NCBI GenBank assembly: GCA_018222665.1
Contig: JAAEZW010000150.1
Coordinates: 1-5,412 of the forward strand
Length of the DNA stretch: 5,412 bases
Direction: 5' to 3'
DNA from: Paracoccaceae bacterium
GTDB lineage: Bacteria > Pseudomonadota > Alphaproteobacteria > Rhodobacterales > Rhodobacteraceae
Numbering within the stretch: position 1 is the stretch's first letter; each line of letters opens with the position of its first letter. The notes below the pieces were generated by a model that saw only the letters and a list, made by a program, of their open reading frames with translations, was not told the DNA's origin and searched no databases. Shown here in pieces: positions 1-5,412 of the stretch. A program made the translations under genes and the position numbers.

Positions 1-166
1 AAGATACATGGGCAGAGGGATCATTTAATTCGCGTGTGCGATTGCCCGCTTGGGCCAAAATCACGCCATCTGCATTCACGATGACAGCACCAACAGGCAC
101 CTCGCCCCGCGTGGCGGCGGCGCCTGCTTCTGTCAGGGCGACATCCATAAATGTGCGAAATGTCAT
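1..166 (-). CDS. tadA: tRNA-specific adenosine deaminase TadA, N-terminal part, cut by window edge
   Basis: TadA deaminates adenosine 34 to inosine in the tRNA-Arg(ACG) anticodon and acts as a cytoplasmic zinc-dependent dimer. The 55 visible residues show the family's N-terminal pattern: an amphipathic first helix, GEVPVGAVIV at residues 21-30, GNRTREL at 41-47 and DPSAH at 49-53, where His53 is the expected zinc ligand. I start it at 166 because AAAGGA lies six bases upstream; an in-frame ATG at 172 abuts that same motif and is less likely. It is divergent from rluB with a gap of only 57 bases, which must hold both promoters. Oddity: the canonical HAE motif, whose Glu is the proton shuttle, reads H-V-S in the last two codons before the edge. 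That may be a sequence-end error. The identification is firm; the state of the active site is not. Confidence 0.85.
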   Translation of the reverse strand, partial: MTFRTFMDVALTEAGAAATRGEVPVGAVIVNADGVILAQAGNRTRELNDPSAHVS

Positions 167-223
167 GGCCATTCCTTTGCTAACCCCTTTCGCAATCGCT
201 GATTTTGCCCTAAAGCGCAAGGT

Positions 224-1063
224 ATGAGTGAAACACCCAAAAGAGGCGACCGCATCGCCAAGGTCATCGCGCGCGCTGGTATTGCAAGCCGTCGAGACGC
301 CGAAAAAATTATCGAGACTGGTCGTGTCAGTGTAAATGGCACGCCCATTTCCTCGCCCGCTTTGAATGTGCTGCCCAGTGATCGCATTTTTGTTGATGGC
401 AAAGAATTGCGCCCACCTGAACCTGCACGGCTCTGGTTATATCACAAACCACTTGGGCTTGTGACGACAACCCGCGACGAAAAGGGGCGTACAACAATTT
501 TCGATGAACTGCCCCCCGAATTGCCCCGCGTGATGAGCGTTGGGCGTTTGGACCTGAATTCCGAGGGATTGTTGCTTTTGACCAATGACGGTGGGCTAAA
601 GCGGAAATTGGAGCTGCCCTCGACAGGGTGGCTGCGCAAATACCGCGTGCGCGTCAACGGACGCCCAGAAGAAAAAATATTTGAGCCCCTGCGCAAAGGG
701 ATCGTGATTGAGGGTGAAAAATTTCAACCCATGCAGATCAGTCTGGATCGCCAACAAGGTGCAAACGCCTGGCTGACCGTGGGTCTGCGCGAGGGCAAAA
801 ACCGCGAAATTCGCCGTGCGATGGAGGCCGTGAGCTTAAGCGTGAACCGCCTGTTGCGCGTTTCTTATGGGCCGTTTCAGTTGGGCAATTTGAAAAGCGG
901 TGAAGTCGAAGAAGTGCGGCGCAAGGTGCTGCGCGATCAATTGGGGTTGGACGCCGAAAGTTTTGAAGAAGCCCCAAAACCAAAACGCCCCATCCGCAAA
1001 GCCCCCAAGACCCGCAATGAAAACACCCAAGTAAGGCGCACGCGACGCTCACATTCCTCATGA
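224..1063 (+). CDS. rluB: 23S rRNA pseudouridine synthase, RsuA/RluB family
   Basis: This enzyme isomerises a uridine of 23S rRNA to pseudouridine (U2605 in E. coli numbering for RluB) during large-subunit assembly. Residues about 7-55 form an S4 RNA-binding domain (RIAKVIARAGIASRRDAEK, then GRVSVNG). The catalytic domain follows, with YHKPLGLVTT at 73-82 and GRLDLNSEGLLLLTNDG at 107-123, where Asp110 is the catalytic aspartate. EGKNREIRRAM at 190-200 is the second family signature. The last 35 residues or so are a low-complexity Lys/Arg/Pro tail, common in alphaproteobacterial RluB. At 279 aa it is close to E. coli RluB (291 aa). The ATG at 224 has only a weak AAGG upstream with short spacing, but the N-terminus matches the family and the frame offers no better start. 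RluB versus another RsuA-family member is judged from length and the tail. Confidence 0.92.
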   Translation: MSETPKRGDRIAKVIARAGIASRRDAEKIIETGRVSVNGTPISSPALNVLPSDRIFVDGKELRPPEPARLWLYHKPLGLVTTTRDEKGRTTIFDELPPELPRVMSVGRLDLNSEGLLLLTNDGGLKRKLELPSTGWLRKYRVRVNGRPEEKIFEPLRKGIVIEGEKFQPMQISLDRQQGANAWLTVGLREGKNREIRRAMEAVSLSVNRLLRVSYGPFQLGNLKSGEVEEVRRKVLRDQLGLDAESFEEAPKPKRPIRKAPKTRNENTQVRRTRRSHSS

Positions 1064-1088
1064 AAGCCTTTTTTACAGGCTCAAAGAA

Positions 1089-1274
1089 ATGGAACGCGGT
1101 GTTTTTGACATCGAGGCAATCAAACAGGCAGCAGCTGACCTGATTGGTGATATCGAAGAAGGCCTCGTGATCGTCGATGAAGGCAAGGCCACAGGCTCTG
1201 AAATGGCCGCGGCCAAGGCACGCGACATGGCAAGCCTTGATAACGGTGCAGAAGCAGGTGATTATGCGACATGA
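1089..1274 (+). pseudogene. C-terminal remnant of a TelA-family toxic anion resistance protein
   Basis: The 61-residue reading frame begins MERGVFDIEAIKQAAADLIG and continues GDIEEGLVIVDEGKA. This matches the C-terminal helix of TelA proteins, where a phrase like ERG-hydrophobic-DIE, K, N/A-DLI, TIEE, IA-DEGK precedes a charged coiled-coil tail. Full TelA is roughly 350-400 residues and is linked to tellurite and membrane-stress resistance. Here everything upstream is missing, and after EGKA (residues 31-34) the usual charged stretch seems shortened: TGSEM joins straight to AAAKAR. No good ribosome binding site precedes the ATG at 1089, and the frame is open back to 1035 inside rluB, so the start is probably fortuitous. 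Its stop overlaps the next gene's start (ATGA at 1271-1274), as expected for the surviving end of an operon gene. Family recognition is from memory; a genuine small coupled gene is the alternative. Confidence 0.62.
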
Positions 1275-2194
1275 ATAACATTTGGTCTAACCTGTTTTTT
1301 CCACTTTTAGGCACGCTTGCCCTGTCAGGATGTGGAATGAGCGTAATGCAATTTGATCATAGCGATATCGCGGTAGAGGTTCCAATTTCTGCAGCCCAAT
1401 CCGCGTCAATGGAACGCTTGTCACAGTTTGAACAATCACAGTTATCGCGCGGCCTGATGCGAACCGATGGTGGCGGGCCTGATACGCCCTTCGATATGCA
1501 CGATATTCTGCGCCATTTTCAAGACATCGCATTTTACGATGAATATGACGCCACCCTTGGGTTTTCGCGTATTTCTCAGGCATCACACCTGGAAAAATGG
1601 ACGACGCCAGTCCGTTTCAATCCTGTTTTTGGAAAATCTGTTGATCGAAATCGTGTGAAACTGGCCAAGGCCACAGTTGCAAAATATGTTAAAAAACTAT
1701 CTCGGATAACAGGTCATCCGATGCTGGTGTCAGCGCGAAAACCCAATTTTGATGTGTTGTTCATGGGGCACGATGACCGCGACCAAATGGATGCCTTTTT
1801 AGCATCCCGCGGTCCGCAAATTGGCGCCTTGGCAAAACAGGTCGTCGCAATGATGCCAGAGGATGTCCATTGCATGGTTATGGCGTTTTCCAATGCAGAA
1901 ATACGGCACGGATACACGCATGCAATCGCCATTATTCGCGCCGAACACCCCCCGCTGATGCAGCGTGCCTGCATTGAAGAAGAACTTGCACAGGGCCTCG
2001 GACTTGCCAATGATAGCCCTTACGCCCGCCCCAGTATATTTAACGATGACGATGAATTTGCAACGCTGACCACTATGGATGCGGTAATGTTGCAGATTTT
2101 ATATGATCCACGCCTTCTTCCTGGGATGACCTTGGATCAGGCGCGGCCATACTTGTATGAAATTTCAGAGTTATTAAACGAACCACAAAGTTAG
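1271..2194 (+). CDS. DUF2927 domain lipoprotein
   Basis: A 307-residue predicted lipoprotein. Residues 1-20 form a signal peptide with a hydrophobic core and lipobox L-S-G-C, so Cys21 would be lipidated. Asp is not at +2 (Gly22), so outer-membrane sorting is possible. The mature part resembles the DUF2927 family: an acidic N-terminal region, a central segment rich in Lys/Arg (about 121-160), and the conserved C-terminal block with CIEEELAQGLGL at 234-245, NDS at 247-249, PSIFNDDDEFATLT at 254-267 and ILYDPRLLPGM at 276-286. Cys201 and Cys234 could form a periplasmic disulfide. The function is unknown. The EEELAQ helix sits in a context reminiscent of zincin helices, but I see no HExxH, so I do not claim an enzyme. 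The start overlaps the TelA remnant by four bases. The gene looks somewhat more AT-rich than its neighbours. Confidence 0.82.
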   Translation: MNNIWSNLFFPLLGTLALSGCGMSVMQFDHSDIAVEVPISAAQSASMERLSQFEQSQLSRGLMRTDGGGPDTPFDMHDILRHFQDIAFYDEYDATLGFSRISQASHLEKWTTPVRFNPVFGKSVDRNRVKLAKATVAKYVKKLSRITGHPMLVSARKPNFDVLFMGHDDRDQMDAFLASRGPQIGALAKQVVAMMPEDVHCMVMAFSNAEIRHGYTHAIAIIRAEHPPLMQRACIEEELAQGLGLANDSPYARPSIFNDDDEFATLTTMDAVMLQILYDPRLLPGMTLDQARPYLYEISELLNEPQS

Positions 2195-2215
2195 TAGTGG
2201 GATATGGAACAATGA

Positions 2216-2604
2216 AAATTGGTGCCCTATAACCCCGAATATTTCGCGGGTTTTCGCGCCGAAGGATACACCATTGATCTGGATGACGGATTTACCGAGG
2301 CGCGTGCACATATGGACCGCGTCATTGCACGGGACGTGCGGTTTGACATTGGAGGGATCGCCAGCGGGTACACCATATCGACACCACCGTATCCGATGTC
2401 AGGTTCAAACATATCCTATTGCCCGTGTGGTTGACCGCCTACAAATACCGCGGTGAAACATATCGTTTTGTCGTGAACGCACGCACGGGTCGGGTTCAGG
2501 GGGAACGCCCCTATTCCACATGGAAAATTGCCGTTTCCGTTATTTTGGGGCTATGCGTTGCGGGTGCAGTTGGCTACCTATACGCCACCATTCAAGGAGG
2601 ATGA
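2216..2604 (+). pseudogene. C-terminal remnant of TFIIB-type zinc-ribbon membrane protein, frameshifted
   Basis: Two frames together encode one recognisable protein end. From 2216 the first frame gives VPYNPEYFAGFRAEGYT and, later, DVRFDIGG. At about 2354-2356 it must shift by one base to continue DRQRVHHIDTTVSDVRFKHI, then LLPVWLTAYKYRGETYRFVV, then [12 protein letters not shown] and a C-terminal membrane helix ([20 protein letters not shown]). This matches the C-terminal half of alphaproteobacterial proteins with N-terminal zinc ribbons, often misnamed primosomal protein N' or superfamily II helicase, whose gene commonly lies just before dtd. The zinc ribbons and roughly the first half are absent: the frame has a TGA stop at 2213-2215 and the DUF2927 gene ends at 2194. 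Without the shift, translation ends at 2434. The gene is broken at its front in any case; the internal shift could be sequencing error. Confidence 0.75.
2594..2600 (+). promoter_or_regulatory. Strong Shine-Dalgarno site of dtd
   Basis: AAGGAGG ends five bases before the ATG at 2606 and is the best ribosome binding site in the window. It decides the dtd start against the in-frame upstream extension to 2528, which would add 26 residues that overlap the zinc-ribbon remnant and are unlike Dtd. It lies inside the last codons of that remnant, whose stop is at 2602-2604. Confidence 0.88.
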
Positions 2605-2605
2605 T

Positions 2606-3055
2606 ATGCGCGCCCTATTGCAACGTGTGACTGTGGCAGAGGTAAGGGTTGATGGTCAACAGATTGGGGCAACAGATGCGGGTCTGCTGATCCTGATCTG
2701 CGCCATGGCAGGCGATACACAGGCCGAGGCCGATCAATTGATTAACAAAATCACCAAGCTGCGCATATTCAAGGATGATGCGGGCAAGATGAACAAATCG
2801 ATCATGGACATCGGCGGTTCCGCCTTGGTCGTTAGTCAGTTCACATTGGCCGCCGACACCAAACGCGGAAATCGCCCCGGGTTTTCCAATGCAGCATCCC
2901 CCGATGAGGGTCGCGCGCTTTATGAATACTTCGCTGACGGATTGGCTCAGACGGGCGTAACCGTTGAAACAGGCAAATTCGGCGCGGATATGAAGGTTTC
3001 CCTAACTAACGAGGGCCCCGTAACGATCTGGCTGGACACGGCTGATGGGAAATAA
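2606..3055 (+). CDS. dtd: D-aminoacyl-tRNA deacylase
   Basis: Dtd hydrolyses D-amino acids (and glycine from mischarged tRNA-Ala) off tRNA, a cytoplasmic proofreading step acting on the tRNA body as a homodimer. The product is 149 residues, close to E. coli Dtd (145). It begins [17 protein letters not shown], the standard family start. The two catalytic signatures are present: SQFTL at residues 77-81 and NEGPVT at 135-140, containing the Gly137-cisPro138 pair that rejects L-amino acids. [13 protein letters not shown] at 51-63 and [14 protein letters not shown] at 86-99 are also typical. The ATG is two bases after the stop of the zinc-ribbon remnant and has its own strong ribosome binding site, so it should be translated even though its upstream partner is broken. 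No clear promoter of its own is visible, so transcription may still come from upstream. Confidence 0.95.
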   Translation: MRALLQRVTVAEVRVDGQQIGATDAGLLILICAMAGDTQAEADQLINKITKLRIFKDDAGKMNKSIMDIGGSALVVSQFTLAADTKRGNRPGFSNAASPDEGRALYEYFADGLAQTGVTVETGKFGADMKVSLTNEGPVTIWLDTADGK

Positions 3056-3066
3056 GCCTGTGCCAA

Positions 3067-3142
3067 GCCGACCGCGGGTGGCGACGAAAGGCACCGCCCG
3101 TTTTGCCTTAGGCAAACCTACGGTTTGACGGAGGCGGTCGGC
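3067..3142. repeat. Composite inverted-repeat element between convergent genes
   Basis: A perfect 9-base inverted repeat, GCCGACCGC (3067-3075) and GCGGTCGGC (3134-3142), encloses further palindromes: TTTGCC/GGCAAA (3102-3107 with 3111-3116) and CAAACC/GGTTTG (3113-3118 with 3122-3127). The last two share bases 3113-3116, so only one can form at a time. The element fills most of the gap between dtd and the minus-strand dehydrogenase gene. It could be a bidirectional terminator or a dispersed REP-like palindromic element; only one copy is in the window, so repetition is not shown. Confidence 0.6.
3075..3104 (+). terminator. Probable rho-independent terminator of dtd
   Basis: CGGGTGG (3075-3081) pairs with CCGCCCG (3094-3100) through six Watson-Crick pairs and one G-T wobble. 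One C/A mismatch and a further G-C pair (3083 with 3092) close an eight-base loop, and TTTT follows at 3101-3104. It begins 20 bases after the dtd stop codon. The T tract is short, so efficiency may be modest. It uses the left arm's last base of the larger inverted repeat, so the two structures compete slightly. Confidence 0.5.
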
Positions 3143-3181
3143 GTCTGTCAATCTGGAAATTGGCGGTGAACAAAACTAAAT

Positions 3182-4417
3182 CTACCGCTTTTCGTTGCTG
3201 TATTTCTTTAACTCTGCACGCGCAACTTGGCGGCGGTGGACGGCATCGGGGCCGTCGGCGAAACGCAGGGTACGCACGTGGGTCCACATATGGGCCAAAT
3301 CCGTATCCTGTGAAATGCCTGCCGCGCCGTGCAGCTGCATGGCCTCATCAATCACCTTGCCCGCCATCAGGGGCGCAACAACCTTGATCTTGGAAATCCA
3401 CGGCTGGGCTGCGCGGACGCCTGCGGTGTCCATCATATAGGCCGCCTTTAGGCACAACAATCGTGCCATTTCGATTTCCATACGTGCATTTGCGATGATG
3501 TCGTAGTTCGCACCCAATTCGATGATCTGTTTGCCAAATGCCTCGCGGGCAAGGCCGCGTTTGCACATCATTTCCAATGCTTTTTCCGCCTGCCCAATCG
3601 CACGCATACAATGATGAATACGCCCCGGTCCAAGGCGCCCTTGGGCAACTTCAAACCCGCGCCCTTCGCCCAAAACAACCGCGCTGGCAGGCAGGCGCAC
3701 GTTGGTAAAGCGCAGGTGCATATGTCCATGGGGCGCATCATCATGGCCAAACACCTGCATGGGGCGCAAAATTTCGACGCCCGGCGTGTCGGCATCCATT
3801 ACAAACATCGTATGACGGCCGTGCTTTGGTGCATCAGGATCGCTACAGGCCATAACGATATAAAGCGCACAACGCGGATCTCCCGACCCCGAAATCCACC
3901 ATTTTTCGCCGTTTAGAACCCACTCATCCCCGTCCTTCTTCGCCTTAAAACTTAGCTGGGCCGCATCCGAGGATGCGGTATTCGGTTCAGTCATAACATA
4001 GGCCGAGCGGATTTTGCCATCCAGCAGGTCATTCAACCAGCGGTCTTTGTGTTCTTGGGTGCCGTAGCGCTCTAAAACCTCCATATTGCCCGTGTCAGGG
4101 GCATTACAGTTGAACACCTCGGCTGCGATGCCAACCTTGCCCATTTCTTCGGCCAAATAGGCGTATTCCACGGTGCTCAGCCCGTATCCACGTTCACTGT
4201 CGGTAAGCCAAAAATTCCAAAGCCCCCGTTCGCGCGCCAAAGATTTAAGCCGATCCAAAATTTCCAACTGACGATCGGTATGTTTGAAACGATCCCCTGT
4301 GGGGTGGGTACCGACCAGCGCGTGATATTCAGCGTCCAGCGGCGCGATATCGTTTTCCACCATATCGCGCACGGCCTTAATCAGTGGTGCAACGCGTTCA
4401 CTAATCCCAAGATCCAT
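3182..4417 (-). CDS. Acyl-CoA dehydrogenase, FadE/ACAD11-like
   Basis: This FAD-dependent enzyme would introduce an alpha,beta double bond into an acyl-CoA and pass electrons to electron-transfer flavoprotein. With the start at 4417 it has 411 residues. A mostly helical N-terminal domain comes first. The middle beta domain carries SAYVMTEPNTASSDA (138-152), the FAD/substrate signature, and GEKWWISGSGDP (170-181). The C-terminal helical domain has GRLGPGRIHHCMRAIG (260-275), REAFGKQI (291-298), QLHGAAGIS (361-369) and ADGPDAVHRRQVAR (387-400). Asp388 stands where many acyl-CoA dehydrogenases have the catalytic Glu, as in the ACAD10/11-like branch. The ATG at 4417 is preceded by AGAGG six bases away and gives the usual MDLGISERV start; an ATG at 4453 would overlap the upstream gene. 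It lies 10 bases after the acyl-CoA synthetase stop, so they are co-transcribed. The substrate is not deducible. Confidence 0.92.
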   Translation of the reverse strand: MDLGISERVAPLIKAVRDMVENDIAPLDAEYHALVGTHPTGDRFKHTDRQLEILDRLKSLARERGLWNFWLTDSERGYGLSTVEYAYLAEEMGKVGIAAEVFNCNAPDTGNMEVLERYGTQEHKDRWLNDLLDGKIRSAYVMTEPNTASSDAAQLSFKAKKDGDEWVLNGEKWWISGSGDPRCALYIVMACSDPDAPKHGRHTMFVMDADTPGVEILRPMQVFGHDDAPHGHMHLRFTNVRLPASAVVLGEGRGFEVAQGRLGPGRIHHCMRAIGQAEKALEMMCKRGLAREAFGKQIIELGANYDIIANARMEIEMARLLCLKAAYMMDTAGVRAAQPWISKIKVVAPLMAGKVIDEAMQLHGAAGISQDTDLAHMWTHVRTLRFADGPDAVHRRQVARAELKKYSNEKR

Positions 4418-4422
4418 CTTAA

Positions 4423-4427
4423 ACCTC
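4423..4427 (-). promoter_or_regulatory. Ribosome binding site of the acyl-CoA dehydrogenase gene
   Basis: On the minus strand AGAGG lies about six bases before ATG 4417, directly behind the synthetase stop codon (4430-4428). It fixes the dehydrogenase start at 4417 and implies close translational linkage of the two genes. Confidence 0.7.
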
Positions 4428-5412
4428 TTATTCTGGCAACTGATAATCGGCAAATTGACGACGCAGGGTCAATTTGGAAACCTTGCCCGTCGCCGTCAGC
4501 GGCAATTCATCTACAAATTCAATCGCGTCAGGCAACTGCCATTTTGCAACGTGTTTCAAAAGCATTTCGTCAATCTCTGACTTGCTAACACGCGCCTTGC
4601 CGTTGGGAACCACAACCAAGATTGGACGTTCATCCCATTTGGGATGGGGCACGGCAATTACAGCGCAGCTGGCTACGTCAGGATGGCCCATGACCACATT
4701 TTCCAAATCAATGGAACTGATCCATTCACCACCTGATTTAATCAAATCTTTCGCGCGATCTTGGATCATCAAATATCCATCTGCACTGATCGACGCGATA
4801 TCGCCCGTTCCAAACCACCCATTGGCATCCATTGCGTCGGCGGTGGCCTCTTCATTATTGAAATACCCACTGATCACGTTGTTGCCGCGAACATATAGTT
4901 CTCCAACAGCTTCACCATCATGGGGTTGGGGAACACCATCTTCGTCTACAATCTTCAATTCAACCCCATAAACCCGACGGCCCTGTAATTGTTGCAGGTC
5001 CAAACGATCTTCTAATGTGGCACTGGCAGCAAAGGAGACTGGCAGGTTGCCTTGGGTTCCAATCGGGCTCATCTCAGTCATGCCCCATGCATGGCACACT
5101 GATACGCCTGATTTTTCGAACCCTTCGATCATCGAACGCGGCGCAGCCGATCCGCCCACGACCACGCTGCTAAATCCATCTGGGTTGCGCCCCTGATTGC
5201 TGATTTCACCCGCCAATCCCTGCCAAACAGTGGGCACACCCCACGCGGAGGACACCTTTTCTACATCCATCAGCTCGAATAAGGACGCCCCATCCAATGC
5301 ACCCCCTGGGAATATTAACGATGCGCCAACCATCGGCGCGGTATAGGGAAGCCCCATTCATTCACGTGGAAGAGCGGCACCACCGGCAGCACGCGCGCGC
5401 CTTCAGACAACA
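4428..5412 (-). CDS. Fatty-acyl-CoA synthetase (AMP-binding), 5' end missing, one-base frameshift
   Basis: An ANL-superfamily ligase that activates a carboxylic acid with ATP and CoA, probably a medium/long-chain fatty acid or a DmdB-like substrate. The main frame (5357 to 4428, 309 residues) contains VGGSAAPRSMIEGF (67-80), the nucleotide motif HAWGMTEMSPIG (89-100), GWFGTGD (180-186), RAKDLIKSGGEWISSIDLE (201-219) and PLTATGKVSK (286-295) with the catalytic Lys292. Translation from 5410 to about 5354 in another frame gives VLPVVPLFHVNEWG, which is the expected continuation before LPYTAPMVGAS, so one base is missing in the G run at 5352-5355. The ATG at 5357 is therefore not a true start. 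The N-terminal half, with the P-loop, lies beyond the window. Everything downstream is well conserved, so sequencing error is as likely as real inactivation. It is followed by the dehydrogenase gene in an operon. Confidence 0.88.

Noticed and set aside
167..223. Defined divergent promoters between tadA and rluB
   Set aside because: The gap must hold promoter activity, but I could not place convincing -35 and -10 boxes; TTGCTA at 177-182 has no good partner.
738..1061. Minus-strand reading frames opposite the end of rluB
   Set aside because: They are antisense to a well-conserved gene, lack recognisable domains and show no ribosome binding sites.
1065..1081. Hairpin AGCCT/AGGCT after rluB as a terminator
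   Set aside because: The stem is only five pairs, with the T run inside the loop and no T tract after it.
2528..3055. Longer 175-residue version of Dtd starting at 2528
   Set aside because: The extra 26 residues are out-of-frame reading of the zinc-ribbon remnant, and the AAGGAGG site plus the family start point to 2606.
3143..3181. Possible small gene or RNA between the inverted repeat and the dehydrogenase end
   Set aside because: It is too short, with no start, promoter or secondary structure that stands out.
4418..4453. Dehydrogenase start at 4453
   Set aside because: It would overlap the synthetase end by 26 bases; the ATG at 4417 has a proper ribosome binding site and the family N-terminus.
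4474..4971. 165-residue plus-strand frame inside the synthetase gene
   Set aside because: Its composition is what antisense reading of the conserved AMP-binding gene gives; there is no domain of its own.
1..5412. CRISPR arrays, tRNA genes, insertion sequences, or defence systems
   Set aside because: No regularly spaced repeats, no tRNA-like cloverleaf, and no transposase or defence-domain motifs were found on either strand.

Overview
The window looks like a chromosomal fragment from an alphaproteobacterium of the Roseobacter/Rhodobacteraceae type. Moderate GC, the TadA and RluB sequence style, a DUF2927 lipoprotein, a TelA remnant, a TFIIB-type zinc-ribbon membrane protein remnant next to dtd, and a fatty-acyl-CoA ligase/dehydrogenase pair all fit that group. 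The assignment rests on recognising protein families from memory, not on a search.

Layout. Positions 1-166 (minus) hold the N-terminal part of the tRNA adenosine deaminase gene tadA, cut by the window edge. It is divergent from rluB (224-1063, plus), a 23S rRNA pseudouridine synthase. Directly behind rluB lies a disturbed block: a C-terminal scrap of a TelA-family toxic-anion-resistance protein (1089-1274), an intact DUF2927 lipoprotein gene (1271-2194) overlapping it by four bases, and the C-terminal remnant of a zinc-ribbon/single-TM protein (2216-2604) that lacks its N-terminus and carries a one-base frameshift near 2355. Then comes an intact dtd (D-aminoacyl-tRNA deacylase, 2606-3055) with a very strong ribosome binding site. 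Between dtd and the convergent genes on the other strand is a dense inverted-repeat element (3067-3142) that includes a plausible dtd terminator. The right third is a minus-strand fatty-acid operon: an acyl-CoA synthetase (4428 to beyond 5412, frameshifted near 5352-5355) followed after 10 bases by an acyl-CoA dehydrogenase (3182-4417).

How the genes relate. tadA, rluB and dtd all serve translation (anticodon editing, rRNA modification, removal of D-amino acids from tRNA). The synthetase and dehydrogenase would act in sequence: activation of a carboxylic acid to its CoA thioester, then alpha,beta-desaturation. The middle block appears to be what is left of a larger membrane/toxic-anion-stress operon (telA, DUF2927, possibly an SPFH gene, zinc-ribbon gene, dtd) after at least two deletions. 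Only the DUF2927 gene and dtd survive whole.

I see no convincing undescribed defence or mobile system. The main points of interest are the decayed operon with one intact lipoprotein gene, two one-base losses in G-rich runs (real decay or sequencing error), an altered zinc-site motif in tadA right at the window edge, and the structured intergenic element.
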